Below, one piece after another: positions 1-7,721 of a stretch of DNA of 64,000 nt (within the stretch, counting starts at the first letter, position 1; the number at the start of each line of letters is the position of its first letter). The notes under the pieces were generated by a model. It did not search any database, was not told the DNA's origin, and saw only the letters and a list, made by a program, of their open reading frames with translations. A program made the translations under genes and the position numbers. The DNA is from UBA9611 sp965237595 (GTDB taxonomy: Bacteria > Chloroflexota > Dehalococcoidia > Lucifugimonadales > UBA3495), in assembly GCA_965237595.1 (NCBI GenBank), contig CBDEFY010000004.1, positions 372,001 to 436,000 of the forward strand, read 5' to 3'.

Positions 1-315
1 GATGACCGGAGTCAGCAACTGGATAATGATGGACGATGTGATATAGGGGAAAACACCCAGGGCCACGATGCTCATGCGGCTCAGGGCTCCGCCGCTGAAC
101 AGGTCCAAGAAGCCCAGGAGTTCGTTGTTCCTGAAAAGGTTGTCCAGCGCTACCTGGTCAATACCGGGAAGGGGGATGTGGGCAACGAACCGGTATAGGG
201 CCAGGATGGCCAGCGTGAACAGTATCTTGGCCCGCAGATCAGGCAGGCTGAAGGCATCGATCGCCGCCTGAATCAGCTTGGGGAATCTGCCGGCCTGGGC
301 CTCGGCGGATATCAT
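1..315 (-). CDS. secY: Protein translocase subunit SecY (N-terminal part)
   Basis: These are the first 105 codons of SecY, the membrane channel of the Sec translocon; the rest lies beyond the left edge. The frame is open to base 1. After a short cytoplasmic helix the protein enters TM1 (FTLAILALYRFVAHIPLPG), then the plug-region signature with FSGGALSRMSIVALGVFPYI, which is typical of SecY. The ATG overlaps the rplO stop by one base (TAATG), so translation is probably coupled. The position after rplO at the end of the spc cluster is the usual one. The call is firm; only the C-terminus is unseen. Confidence 0.96.
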   Translation of the reverse strand, partial: MISAEAQAGRFPKLIQAAIDAFSLPDLRAKILFTLAILALYRFVAHIPLPGIDQVALDNLFRNNELLGFLDLFSGGALSRMSIVALGVFPYITSSIIIQLLTPVI

Positions 316-764
316 TAAGCCGGGCTCTCCTCCGCCGTACCCTTCGCCGCTTCTATCTTGTCTTTAGCAGAGCGGGTGAATTTGGCAGCTACCACGGTCA
401 CGGCTTTACTAATCTCTCCATCACCAACAACCTTCACCGGCTGGTTTAGGTTCCGCAAGTAGCCCTTCTCCAGAAGGAGTTCCGGGGTGATACGCTCGCC
501 ATCGTCAAATTTGTCCAGGGTCTCCAACTTGACCAAGGAGTAATACGTCTTGAATTTGTTGTGGAAGCCCCGCTTCATGGGCAGTCCCTTGATCAAGGGC
601 AACTGGCCACCCTCGAACCAAACGGGCGACCCGCCGCCGGAGCGGGATTTTTGTCCCTTCATGCCCCGCCCCGCGGTGCTTCCCTGGCCTGCCGCGTCGC
701 CGCGGCCAATGCGTTTTCTTTTTTTTCTGGCTCCCTTGGCTGGGGCCAGTTCATGTTCCATCAT
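315..764 (-). CDS. rplO: Large ribosomal subunit protein uL15
   Basis: uL15 (149 aa, normal length) binds 23S rRNA late in 50S assembly. The N-terminal basic, glycine-rich stretch (GRGDAAGQGSTAGRG) and the following GGGSPVWFEGGQLPL motif are family hallmarks. The globular C-terminal half ends in a short acidic tail (GTAEESPA). Two Met codons in a row (764 and 761) make the exact start uncertain by one residue. It sits between rpmD and secY in the spc order and is one-base coupled to secY. Confidence 0.97.
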   Translation of the reverse strand: MMEHELAPAKGARKKRKRIGRGDAAGQGSTAGRGMKGQKSRSGGGSPVWFEGGQLPLIKGLPMKRGFHNKFKTYYSLVKLETLDKFDDGERITPELLLEKGYLRNLNQPVKVVGDGEISKAVTVVAAKFTRSAKDKIEAAKGTAEESPA

Positions 765-929
765 ATAGCGAGCCTTACGAAAGCTGTTACGCCCTTCAAG
801 TTGATTGTAGCTGCGTCATGCCTGGCGGTAAACGGTTTGGTGGTTGTCATAATGCCGGTTTAACGGCAATCCTGTACCCGTACCTCCCCGTTTCAATTGG
901 AAAGGAACCGCCCCAGCTTGGCGGGCCAG

Positions 930-1109
930 CTAGGCTTCTTCTACCTTCACCAAGTGGCTGACTTTGTTCACCATGCCGAGTATGGTCGGTGAGTCCTGAT
1001 GGACCACGGAATGGTGCAAGCGCCGCAGCCCCAGTGACTTGATGATCCGCCGCTGTTTCTCCGTGCGGCCGATTGCGCTTTTCGTCCAGGTAATCTTTAT
1101 TTCCGCCAT
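930..1109 (-). CDS. rpmD: Large ribosomal subunit protein uL30
   Basis: A 59-residue reading frame beginning MAEIKITWTKSAIG and ending VSHLVKVEEA. It is the normal size of bacterial uL30, a small two-helix, three-strand protein of the 50S subunit. The diagnostic GRTEKQRRIIKSLGLRRL segment is followed by the DSPTILGMVNKVSHLV motif. It occupies the standard slot between rpsE and rplO. About 165 bp of apparently non-coding sequence separates it from rplO, unusually loose for this otherwise tight cluster. Confidence 0.95.
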   Translation of the reverse strand: MAEIKITWTKSAIGRTEKQRRIIKSLGLRRLHHSVVHQDSPTILGMVNKVSHLVKVEEA

Positions 1110-1157
1110 AATGTGTCGACCCGTAGTTCCGATTGGGGGAGCGGTCCTAATTCCCCC

Positions 1158-1754
1158 TCAGGCATCTCGTCCTTCCATAATTGCGGCTATGTCTTCCGGC
1201 TCTTGTTCTGCCTTGGGTTCCTCTTTAGTTGGAATGGGACGGCCCAGGCGGCGGGCCAACTCCACCTCGGGGTCCTTCAACTGCCGCAGAGCTTCCATGG
1301 TCGCGTAGACGATGTTGATGGGATTCCGAGAGCCCAATGACTTTCCGACAACGTCTTTCACGCCGCCCAGTTCCAAGATGGCGCGCATGGCGCCGGCGGC
1401 AATGACTCCGGTCCCCTCCCGGGCAGGCTTGATCAGCACAATGGTCGCGCCCTTCTTGACCGTAATCTGCTGGGGAATGGTGCTTCCGCGCAAGGGGATG
1501 GTGACCATGTCCCGCCGGGCGACGGCATTGCCTTTTCTGACCGCGTCTGGAATGACCAGCGCCTTGCCCAGGCCAACGCCCACCTGGCCCTGGCCATCTC
1601 CCACTACGACCAGCGCATTGAAACGGAGACGACGGCCTCCCTTCACCACCTTGGCGATGCGGCGTGTGAAGACAACCCTTTCGGAGAATCCTCCGGTGTC
1701 CTCATCCCGGCCTCGGCCTCGGTCGGAGAAGAACCTGTTTGGGGCTTGAACCAT
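1158..1754 (-). CDS. rpsE: Small ribosomal subunit protein uS5
   Basis: uS5 shapes the mRNA entry channel and decoding fidelity. The N-terminal double-stranded-RNA-binding-like domain (about residues 22-90, with FSERVVFTRRIAKVVKGG and GDGQGQVGVGLGKA) and the C-terminal domain with GVIAAGAMRAILELGGVKDV are both intact. At 198 aa it is about 30 residues longer than E. coli uS5. The extra length is a short N-terminal segment plus an acidic C-terminal tail (KEEPKAEQEPEDI). It lies between rplR and rpmD. Confidence 0.97.
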   Translation of the reverse strand: MVQAPNRFFSDRGRGRDEDTGGFSERVVFTRRIAKVVKGGRRLRFNALVVVGDGQGQVGVGLGKALVIPDAVRKGNAVARRDMVTIPLRGSTIPQQITVKKGATIVLIKPAREGTGVIAAGAMRAILELGGVKDVVGKSLGSRNPINIVYATMEALRQLKDPEVELARRLGRPIPTKEEPKAEQEPEDIAAIMEGRDA

Positions 1755-1799
1755 CAGCGGGCTAGACCTCCCAGTCTGTGGATTAAGTTAACTTTGTTT

Positions 1800-2168
1800 C
1801 TAGAATTGCAGCCCGGCTTCCCGGGTCGCTTCGGCCAGGGCCTTGACTCTGCCGTGGAATTTGCATCCACCGCGGTCGAAAACCACTTGGGTGATACCCT
1901 CGGCCATGGCCCTTTCCGCCACCAACTTGCCCACCGCGCTGGACGCGGCAATCTTGGGGGTGATGGACCCGCCGGCTTCCTTCACCGCATCGGCGCTGGA
2001 AGCCGCCACCAGGGTGCGCCCAGTGCTGTCGTCAATCACCTGGGCGTAGATGTGCTGCAGGCTGCGGAACACGGAGAGCCGGGGCCGTTCCGGAGTTCCG
2101 GAGACCTTCTTCCGTATCCTCATCCGACGTACTTTTCTGAGACCTTTTGCGTTTCTATCTTTAGGCAT
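1800..2168 (-). CDS. rplR: Large ribosomal subunit protein uL18
   Basis: uL18 (122 aa, usual size) binds 5S rRNA together with uL5 in the central protuberance. The basic N-terminus (RKVRRMRIRKKVSGTPERPRL) and the VFRSLQHIYAQVIDD, FDRGGCKFHGRVKALAEA and REAGLQF motifs are all characteristic. It keeps its standard place between rplF and rpsE and uses an ATG start. Confidence 0.97.
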   Translation of the reverse strand: MPKDRNAKGLRKVRRMRIRKKVSGTPERPRLSVFRSLQHIYAQVIDDSTGRTLVAASSADAVKEAGGSITPKIAASSAVGKLVAERAMAEGITQVVFDRGGCKFHGRVKALAEATREAGLQF

Positions 2169-2206
2169 GATTTTTTCGGTGTCTCACGGGATTTGTCCGC
2201 GGGCCG

Positions 2207-2779
2207 TTAGGCCTTTCTAGCCGCCGCCTTTCCAGGTTTAAAGTGGAGGACTTCGTCGGAGTACCTGATGCCCTTTTCCTTATAAGCGTTGGGTGGGCGG
2301 ACCCTTCTCACCTGGGCCGCCAGTTGCCCAACTTTCTGCTTGTCGATGCCGCGGACATGGACCCTATTGGTGCCTTCTACTTCCATGGTCACCCCTTCTC
2401 CAGGGTGGATCTCCACGGAATGGCTGTGGCCCACATTCAACACGACCCCATCACCGGCTGCGCCGACCCGGTAGCCCACACCCATGATCTCCAGGGTCTT
2501 GGTGAACCCCTCGGACACGCCGGTCACGGCGTTGGCAATTAAACTGCGGGTAAGGCCATGCAGGGAATGGTGAAATTTATTGTCCGACTGGCGCTCCACC
2601 ACCACCTGCCCATCTTCAACTTTGACAATCACTTCGGGATGGTACTTCTGATCGATGGTCCCCTTGGGCCCGGTGACCTTGACCCCGCCGTACTGGACCT
2701 CCACCTGAACGCCGTCGGGCAGGGGTATCGGTTTCCGGCCGATGCGGGAGAGGGTCTTTTCCTGTTTCTTCTCGTTCAC
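2207..2779 (-). CDS. rplF: Large ribosomal subunit protein uL6
   Basis: uL6 lies near the GTPase-associated region of the 50S subunit. Recognisable features are SRIGRKPIPLPDGVQV at the N-terminus, two L6 repeats, and the C-terminal block RVRPPNAYKEKGIRYSDE. I chose the GTG at 2779, which gives 190 aa. An in-frame ATG further upstream at 2827 would add 16 residues and overlap the conserved end of rpsH by 41 bp. Start uncertain; product firm. Confidence 0.95.
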   Translation of the reverse strand: MNEKKQEKTLSRIGRKPIPLPDGVQVEVQYGGVKVTGPKGTIDQKYHPEVIVKVEDGQVVVERQSDNKFHHSLHGLTRSLIANAVTGVSEGFTKTLEIMGVGYRVGAAGDGVVLNVGHSHSVEIHPGEGVTMEVEGTNRVHVRGIDKQKVGQLAAQVRRVRPPNAYKEKGIRYSDEVLHFKPGKAAARKA

Positions 2780-2786
2780 AGCCGAA

Positions 2787-3185
2787 TCACCAGATATAAC
2801 AAAGTAGCTCTCCGCCGACGCCTTCACGCCAGGCCCGCCGCCCGGCCATAACGCCCTTGGAGGTGGATACGATGGCTAGACCGAGCCCTCCGTAGACTCT
2901 GGGTATCTCCCCCTTTCCCACATAGACCCTCAGTCCGGGTTTGCTAACCCGTTTGAGGCCTGAGATGGCCGACTGCCTTCCCTCGCGGTAGGTAAGGTGC
3001 AGGCGTAGGGTGGGATGGGCCTGGGCCCGGGGCATGTCGAAGTCCCGGATGAAGCCCTCTTCTTTGAGAATCTTGGCGACGGCCAACTTCAACTTGGAGT
3101 GTGGGAGAGTAACGGATTCGTGACGCACCTGTATGGCGTTACGAATCCTGGTCAGCATGTCTGCCAATGGGTCGGTTACCGGCAT
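2787..3185 (-). CDS. rpsH: Small ribosomal subunit protein uS8
   Basis: uS8 (132 aa) is a primary 16S rRNA-binding protein and in many bacteria the feedback repressor of the spc operon. The N-terminus (DPLADMLTRIRNAIQV) and the strongly conserved C-terminal segment with GVMAGRRA and the final GELLCYIW are present. The intact C-terminus argues that rplF starts downstream rather than inside it. No spc-type regulatory stem was identified by eye. Confidence 0.97.
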   Translation of the reverse strand: MPVTDPLADMLTRIRNAIQVRHESVTLPHSKLKLAVAKILKEEGFIRDFDMPRAQAHPTLRLHLTYREGRQSAISGLKRVSKPGLRVYVGKGEIPRVYGGLGLAIVSTSKGVMAGRRAWREGVGGELLCYIW

Positions 3186-3257
3186 TTTAGGACTATCTCC
3201 CCTCTCCGCCTGATACTAACGACGTTTAATTCTTTTTTTACCAAACTCTGAATCGGA

Positions 3258-3443
3258 TTACAAACTGGCCTTGCGCACGCCGGGCAGTTCTCCGTTTAGG
3301 GCCAACTCCCGGAAACAGATGCGGCAAATTCCGGCGTATCTGATGTAGGCACGCGGGCGTCCGCAACGGTGACACCGGTTGTAGGCCCGGCCCGGAAATT
3401 TTGGCTCCTTGAGCCATCTCTGAATTATGGAAGTCTTCGCCAA
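3258..3443 (-). CDS. rpsN: Small ribosomal subunit protein uS14, zinc-binding type
   Basis: At 61 aa this is the short, zinc-containing form of uS14 (type Z). Four cysteines at residues 24, 27, 40 and 43 (CHRC and CRIC) form the zinc ribbon. The FRELALNGELPGVRKASL C-terminus is typical. uS14 sits at the 3' domain of 16S rRNA in the 30S head. Presence of the C+ form in the spc cluster is usual for Gram-positive and Chloroflexota-type genomes. Confidence 0.97.
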   Translation of the reverse strand: MAKTSIIQRWLKEPKFPGRAYNRCHRCGRPRAYIRYAGICRICFRELALNGELPGVRKASL

Positions 3444-3454
3444 CGACGCCTCCG

Positions 3455-4264
3455 TTAGGCCTCAACTGTGTCTTTGATAAACGGCATCCCGTATAGTTCC
3501 AGCAGGCGGATGGCCTCGGCATCGTTCTTGGCCGTGGTGGCGATCGTTACCTGCAGTCCCCTAATCTTGTCTATCTGGTTGTAGTCAATCTCCGGGAAGA
3601 TGATCTGCTCCCGAATACCGATGGAGAAATTCCCGCGCCCGTCCAGGCCCCGCCTGGGTAGGCCACGGAAGTCCCGGATACGGGGCAGGGCGGTGTTCAC
3701 CAAACGGTCCAAGAAGTGGTACATCCGCGCGCCTCTGAGGGTAACCGCAGTGCCGATGGCGTTTCCCTGCCGGATCTTGAACCCTGCTATAGACTTACGG
3801 GCCCTGGTGACAATTGGTTTCTGGCCGCTGATGATTGTTAGGTCTTGGCCGGCGGCCTCCATGGCCCGTCCGTTGGTCAGCGCTTCACCCACACCGATGT
3901 TCAGAACAATCTTTTGCAGCCGCGGGACCTCCATGGGGTTCCGGTAATTAAATTCCCGCATCATGGTGGGAATAATCTCACTCTTGAACTGATGGTAGAG
4001 ACGGGGCGGAGGCGGAGGCTCCGTTGGCGGCTCAAGTTCGGCTACGGCCGCTCCGCCGCCGGACCGGCCGCCGGCGCGCTCACGCCTGCTCCGGCGCGGG
4101 GCTTGTTGCTCCTCGCCTTCAACTGCCTCGTCACCGCCTTCTGTTTCAGCCGAATCTTGGGACTCGGTAATCTCTCCGGCGGTTTCTCCGACGGTCTCTT
4201 CCGACCCGTCGGTCCCTGAGGACTCTTCTAAGTCCTCAGGTTGTTGTCTTTCTTCATCGGGCAT
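3455..4264 (-). CDS. rplE: Large ribosomal subunit protein uL5 with long acidic N-terminal extension
   Basis: uL5 binds 5S rRNA and contacts uS13 at the intersubunit bridge. The conserved protein begins near residue 88 (RLYHQFKSEIIPTMMREF) and includes VPRLQKIVLNIGVGEA, the GQKPIVTRARKSIAGFKIR loop, and the C-terminal FPEIDYNQIDKIRGLQVTI. At 269 aa it is about 90 residues longer than usual. Residues 1-50 are almost all acidic or small, 51-70 are basic (RRSRRERAGGR), and 79-87 are proline-rich. The ATG overlaps the rplX end by 11 bp, so the extension is read in the expected frame. Internal starts that would remove it are possible but no clear one was seen. Confidence 0.95.
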   Translation of the reverse strand: MPDEERQQPEDLEESSGTDGSEETVGETAGEITESQDSAETEGGDEAVEGEEQQAPRRSRRERAGGRSGGGAAVAELEPPTEPPPPPRLYHQFKSEIIPTMMREFNYRNPMEVPRLQKIVLNIGVGEALTNGRAMEAAGQDLTIISGQKPIVTRARKSIAGFKIRQGNAIGTAVTLRGARMYHFLDRLVNTALPRIRDFRGLPRRGLDGRGNFSIGIREQIIFPEIDYNQIDKIRGLQVTIATTAKNDAEAIRLLELYGMPFIKDTVEA

Positions 4265-4574
4265 CGTCGATAACTTCCTGACACTTGGTGCAACGGCGCA
4301 CCCTGGATCCCGTATCCAATAAGATGGTCTTCGGTTTAGTGGGTTCGTTGCACTTATTGCAGATCAGGACCACATTTGATGCGTGGATCGGGCCCTCTTT
4401 TTGTATCTTTCCCCCTTGGCTCACGCCGGGCCTGGCTTTCATGTGACGCGTTACCAAGTTTACACCCTCGACAATCACCCGGTCTTTCTCGAGAATCTGC
4501 CGTTCCACGCGGCCTGTCTTGCCCTTCTCTTTGCCAGCAATCACCAACACGTTATCTCCGGTGCGGACACGCAT
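4254..4574 (-). CDS. rplX: Large ribosomal subunit protein uL24
   Basis: uL24 (106 aa) is one of the two assembly-initiator proteins of the 50S subunit and lies at the polypeptide exit. The KOW motif is at residues 5-23 (GDNVLVIAGKEKGKTGRV), followed by VEGVNLVTRHMKA. A C-terminal pair of cysteine motifs (CNKC and CTKC) suggests a small zinc ribbon, seen in some bacterial uL24. It overlaps rplE by 11 bp and touches rplN by one base, implying coupled translation. Confidence 0.96.
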   Translation of the reverse strand: MRVRTGDNVLVIAGKEKGKTGRVERQILEKDRVIVEGVNLVTRHMKARPGVSQGGKIQKEGPIHASNVVLICNKCNEPTKPKTILLDTGSRVRRCTKCQEVIDDAR

Positions 4575-4942
4575 CAGACCACCTCCGGCGCAAGGGAAAC
4601 GATACGCATGAATCCTCTGTCTCTCAACTCACGGGCCACCGGGCCAAAAATCCGGGTGCCTCTGGGGAGTTGGTTTTCCTCGATGAGCACCGCCGCGTTG
4701 TCGTCGAACTTGATGTACGTACCGTCGGGACGGCGGCGGGGTTGGGCCTGGCGGATCACCACGGCCCGGACAATCTCGCCCTTCCGGACCGGCGAATTGG
4801 GGGCGGCTTCTCTCACGTTGCAGACGACGATGTCGCCAACGTGGGCGTATTTGCGCTTACCGCTGCCTGGAATGTTGATGAGGCGAATCACTTTGGCCCC
4901 ACTGTTATCGGCCACCGTCAGCCGGGTATAGGTCTGAATCAT
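4574..4942 (-). CDS. rplN: Large ribosomal subunit protein uL14
   Basis: uL14 (122 aa, canonical length) forms intersubunit bridges and is the docking site of the silencing factor RsfS. The opening MIQTYTRLTVADNSGAKVI, the central GDIVVCNVREAAPNSPVRKG and the C-terminal RELRDRGFMRIVSLAPEVV are textbook. Its start overlaps the end of rpsQ by four bases, and its stop shares a base with rplX. Confidence 0.98.
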   Translation of the reverse strand: MIQTYTRLTVADNSGAKVIRLINIPGSGKRKYAHVGDIVVCNVREAAPNSPVRKGEIVRAVVIRQAQPRRRPDGTYIKFDDNAAVLIEENQLPRGTRIFGPVARELRDRGFMRIVSLAPEVV

Positions 4943-5670
4943 TCCTTTTCTTCCTGTTCGTCCGGGTCATCGCCGCCCGTGTTTTCGTCGCTTTCGGGTT
5001 CCTCTGCTTCGGACCCTTCGTCGACAGCCTCTTCTTCCGCTTCAGGTTCTTCTACGGATTCTTCCTCGGCCTCAGGCTCTTCTTCTACCGCCTCTTCCTC
5101 GGCCTCAGGTCGATCTTCTACGGATTCTTCCTCGGCCTCAGGCTCTTCATCGACGGTCTCTTCCTCCGCTTCAGGTTCTTCTTCTACGGATTCTTCCTCC
5201 GCTTCAGGTTCTTCCTCGACGGTCTCTTCCTCCGCTTCAGGTTCTTCTTCTCCGGAATCTTCTACAACGGTCAGTTCTTCTTCCGCGACCACCGCAATGG
5301 CTGCTTCTTCCGCGGCGGCTTCGGCGGCTTCGGCTCTGGCTTCCGCAGCCAGGATGCGCGGCTGGGTTATCTCAGGGCCAACATCGGTTTCCACTTCGAT
5401 GGGACGGACCTCGGCCACTTGTCTGCGGTCTAATATTGCCAGAAGACGCCAGTGCTTGTTCTTGGAGATTGGCCTCGTCTCTTCGATGCGCACCGTGTCG
5501 CCCAGGCGGCACTGATTCTCTGGGTCGTGGACGTAGAAGCGGGCCACCCGGCGCACCTGTTTCCGGTATAGACGGTGTCGCTGTTTCCAGACCATCTCCA
5601 CAATGGCAGTCTTGTCTTCATTGGTCCGCACGACGGCGCCGACGCGGACCTTACGCATGGTCTTTGCCAC
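4939..5670 (-). CDS. rpsQ: Small ribosomal subunit protein bS17 with long repetitive acidic C-terminal tail
   Basis: Residues 1-85 are a normal bS17 (uS17 family, OB-fold; 16S rRNA 5'-domain binder) with GAVVRTNEDKTAIVEM and the VHDPENQCRLGDTVRIEE motif. Normal bS17 is about 85 aa; this protein is 243 aa. Residues 86-130 are alanine- and glutamate-rich. Residues 141-216 consist of seven near-identical 10-11-residue repeats of the pattern EEEPEAEEE(T/S/A)V, and the end is also acidic. The frame is maintained through the tail and overlaps rplN by 4 bp, so the tail appears to be translated. No function is known to me for the tail. Confidence 0.95.
   Translation of the reverse strand: MAKTMRKVRVGAVVRTNEDKTAIVEMVWKQRHRLYRKQVRRVARFYVHDPENQCRLGDTVRIEETRPISKNKHWRLLAILDRRQVAEVRPIEVETDVGPEITQPRILAAEARAEAAEAAAEEAAIAVVAEEELTVVEDSGEEEPEAEEETVEEEPEAEEESVEEEPEAEEETVDEEPEAEEESVEDRPEAEEEAVEEEPEAEEESVEEPEAEEEAVDEGSEAEEPESDENTGGDDPDEQEEKE
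5023..5250 (-). repeat. 33-bp tandem repeat encoding the acidic tail of bS17
   Basis: Seven tandem units of 33 bp (the last is 30 bp) encode EEEPEAEEE(S/T/A)V within rpsQ. Synonymous and conservative differences between units keep the frame open. The units are coding, vary slightly and have no spacers, so this is not a CRISPR array. Such a block is prone to slippage, and copy number may vary between strains or be mis-assembled. Confidence 0.9.
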
Positions 5671-5870
5671 TAACCAACCTCCCGAATCTGCCGCTCTTTT
5701 ATCACCGTCTGGAGCCTGGCGATGGTCTTTTTGACTGAGTTCGGTTCGTTGGAGTCGGGCAACTGGTTAGTCGCGGCACGGAACCGGAGGTTCATCAGTT
5801 CCCTACCGGCTTTATGCAGCTCTTCGTACAACTGGTCGTTGCTCAGTTCTCTTATTTCGTGAACACGCAT
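5670..5870 (-). CDS. rpmC: Large ribosomal subunit protein uL29
   Basis: uL29 (66 aa, normal) is a helical hairpin protein at the peptide exit of the 50S subunit, next to uL23. It shows ELSNDQLYEELHKAGRELMN, the LRFRAATNQL motif and a final helix with RLQTVIKER. It shares a base with the start of rpsQ and lies two bases downstream of rplP. Confidence 0.96.
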   Translation of the reverse strand: MRVHEIRELSNDQLYEELHKAGRELMNLRFRAATNQLPDSNEPNSVKKTIARLQTVIKERQIREVG

Positions 5871-5871
5871 A

Positions 5872-6312
5872 TTAAATCGAGCCGCTGGCCACTGCGGTGG
5901 CCAAGCGGTCTCTGACGGTAATCTTGGTGGGGATGGGCAGTTTCTGGGAGGCCAGATTCAGGGCCCGGACTGCCTCATCGTGGGGCACGCCAGCCACCTC
6001 AAAGAGCACCCGGCCCGGTTTTACCACGGCCACCCAATAGTCCACGGCGGCCTTTCCGCCGCCCATCCGGGTCTCGGCGGCCTTCTTGCTGACCGATTTA
6101 TCGGGGAAAACGCGGACCCAGACCTGTCCGCCGCGCTTGAGGTGCCGCGTCACGGCGATACGGGCGGCCTCGATCTGGCGCGCAGTGATCCATGAGGCCT
6201 CCATGGCCTTCAGACCAACCTCCCCAAAGGAAACGGAGCTCCCCGTGGTGGCAATGCCCCGCATCTTGCCACGGAAATGCTTCCTAAATTTTGTCCGCTT
6301 GGGTTGCAGCAT
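5872..6312 (-). CDS. rplP: Large ribosomal subunit protein uL16
   Basis: uL16 (146 aa) lies near the A- and P-site tRNAs and is needed for peptidyl-transferase function. The N-terminal PKRTKFRKHFRGKMRG, then GLKAMEASWITARQIEAARIA, GQVWVRVFPDKSVSKK and the MGGGKAAVDYWVAVVKPG loop are all conserved. It is the usual neighbour of rpsC and rpmC. Confidence 0.98.
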   Translation of the reverse strand: MLQPKRTKFRKHFRGKMRGIATTGSSVSFGEVGLKAMEASWITARQIEAARIAVTRHLKRGGQVWVRVFPDKSVSKKAAETRMGGGKAAVDYWVAVVKPGRVLFEVAGVPHDEAVRALNLASQKLPIPTKITVRDRLATAVASGSI

Positions 6313-6333
6313 GGATTGCTCCTAGTACGGTCC

Positions 6334-7077
6334 CTATTCGGGGTTCTCCAGGTCGATGGACTCCAGGGCTTCCTCGATCTCCTCGGCCTGGACAGTAACT
6401 TCAATGTTTTCCAATTCCTCAACCTCTTCCGGTTGGGGAGGCAGTATCTCGCCGTGGTAGACCCAGGTCTTGACGCCGACCCGTCCCATGACCGTGTGCG
6501 CCTCGGCCAAGGAATAGTCGATGTTGGCCCTCAGCGTATGGAGGGGCACCTGGCCCATCATCAGCTTCTCGACACGGGCAATCTCAGATCCGGAGATGCG
6601 GCCCTTGACGATAATCTTGATTCCTTGGGCCCCGGCCTGCATGGCCCTCTGGGCGGCCTGGCGCATGGCCCGGCGGTAGGCAACCCGGCGCTCCATCTGA
6701 TCGGCCACGTTCCGCGCCACCAAGTAGGCGTTGGTCTCGGGCTGCTCAATCTCAATGATATTGAGTTGGATCCTGCTCTCCGTGATAGCCTCGAGTTTGG
6801 ACCGCAGATTCTTCACCCGCTCTCCGTCCCGGCCAATCAGGATACCTGGACGGGCCGAGTGGATGTTGATGACGCTATCCTGAGCGCCGCGGTCAATCTC
6901 GACCCGGGCGATGCCCGCATCGGAGAATGCCTTGTACTCGTCACGGATGCCTTCGCGCAAGCGAATGTCCTGGATTACCAGACCGCGGTAGGAGCTGCTG
7001 TTTGGCGCGTACCAGTGGGCCTTCCAGTCCTTGATGATACCCAACCGGAACCCGTATGGGTGTGTCTTATGCCCCAT
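6334..7077 (-). CDS. rpsC: Small ribosomal subunit protein uS3
   Basis: uS3 forms part of the mRNA entry tunnel and its helicase activity. The N-terminal MGHKTHPYGFRLGI is followed by a type II KH domain (about residues 40-110, with IGRDGERVKNLRSKLEAI) and the C-terminal S3 domain (GRISGSEIARVEKLMMGQVPLHTLRA). At 247 aa it carries a roughly 35-residue acidic C-terminal tail (from PQPEEVEEL), another example of acidic ends in this cluster. Confidence 0.98.
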   Translation of the reverse strand: MGHKTHPYGFRLGIIKDWKAHWYAPNSSSYRGLVIQDIRLREGIRDEYKAFSDAGIARVEIDRGAQDSVINIHSARPGILIGRDGERVKNLRSKLEAITESRIQLNIIEIEQPETNAYLVARNVADQMERRVAYRRAMRQAAQRAMQAGAQGIKIIVKGRISGSEIARVEKLMMGQVPLHTLRANIDYSLAEAHTVMGRVGVKTWVYHGEILPPQPEEVEELENIEVTVQAEEIEEALESIDLENPE

Positions 7078-7086
7078 GCCTAGCTC

Positions 7087-7428
7087 CTATTCCTCGTCTT
7101 CGTCCACGACCACCATCAAGTGGCTGGAACGTTTGATTATCCGACCAATGCGGCCCCTAGCCCTGGGCCGGAACCGTTTTAGCGACTTGGCATTGTCCGC
7201 CGAGATATGGACAATCCGCAGATTGTCCCGGTTCATCAGCATGTTGTTCTCCGCATTGGACGCCGCCGAGGCCACCACTTTGGCCACGGACTTGGCCCAC
7301 GGCGAGGGCAGAAAGCTCAGGCTGTTCAGGGCGTCCTCAACCCGCTGGCCTCTGACCAGGTCCAAGATGGGCTTGAGCCTCTTCTGCGATGCGCCCAGTT
7401 GTTTGGCTAATGCTCTGACCGGCGGCAA
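7087..7428 (-). CDS. rplV: Large ribosomal subunit protein uL22
   Basis: uL22 (113 aa) lines the nascent-chain tunnel with its beta-hairpin, a region that contributes to macrolide binding. Features seen are RLKPILDLVRGQRVEDALN, AKVVASAASNAENN and the loop SLKRFRPRARGRIGRIIKRSSHL. It ends in an acidic DEDEE. It is four bases downstream of rpsS. Confidence 0.97.
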   Translation of the reverse strand: MPPVRALAKQLGASQKRLKPILDLVRGQRVEDALNSLSFLPSPWAKSVAKVVASAASNAENNMLMNRDNLRIVHISADNAKSLKRFRPRARGRIGRIIKRSSHLMVVVDEDEE

Positions 7429-7432
7429 CTGG

Positions 7433-7720
7433 TTACCTCACCACCCGGCTGGTCCGTTCGGACCTTGAAATATGCCCACGGTAGGTCCTGGTCGGAGAAA
7501 ACTCTCCCAGCCGGTGGCCCACCATGTTTTCAGTGATAAACACCGGCACGTGCCGGCGGCCGTCATGTACTCCAATGGTTAGACCCACCATCTCGGGCAT
7601 AATCATAGAGGCGCGGGCCCAGGTCCGGATGACCGTATTGGCACCGGATCGTTGCACCGCTTCTACATGCTTCATAAGTTTGGGATGGACGTACGGTCCC
7701 TTTTTTATCGAGCGGGACAT
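7433..7720 (-). CDS. rpsS: Small ribosomal subunit protein uS19
   Basis: uS19 (95 aa) sits in the 30S head near uS13. I start it at 7720 because MSRSIKKGPYVHPKL is the universal N-terminus, although the frame is open further upstream into rplB. The motifs TWARASMIMPEMVGLTIGVH and ENMVGHRLGEFSPTR are family signatures. It lies one base after the rplB stop. Confidence 0.97.
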   Translation of the reverse strand: MSRSIKKGPYVHPKLMKHVEAVQRSGANTVIRTWARASMIMPEMVGLTIGVHDGRRHVPVFITENMVGHRLGEFSPTRTYRGHISRSERTSRVVR

Positions 7721-7721
7721 C

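Noticed and set aside
5023..5250. Regular 33-bp repeats considered as a CRISPR array
   Set aside because: No spacers, units are contiguous and in frame, and no cas genes are nearby.
4376..5515. Long serine-rich open frame on the plus strand
   Set aside because: It is the exact complement of the acidic repeat tail of bS17 and of uL14; the serine repeats are the antisense of EEEPEAEEE codons.
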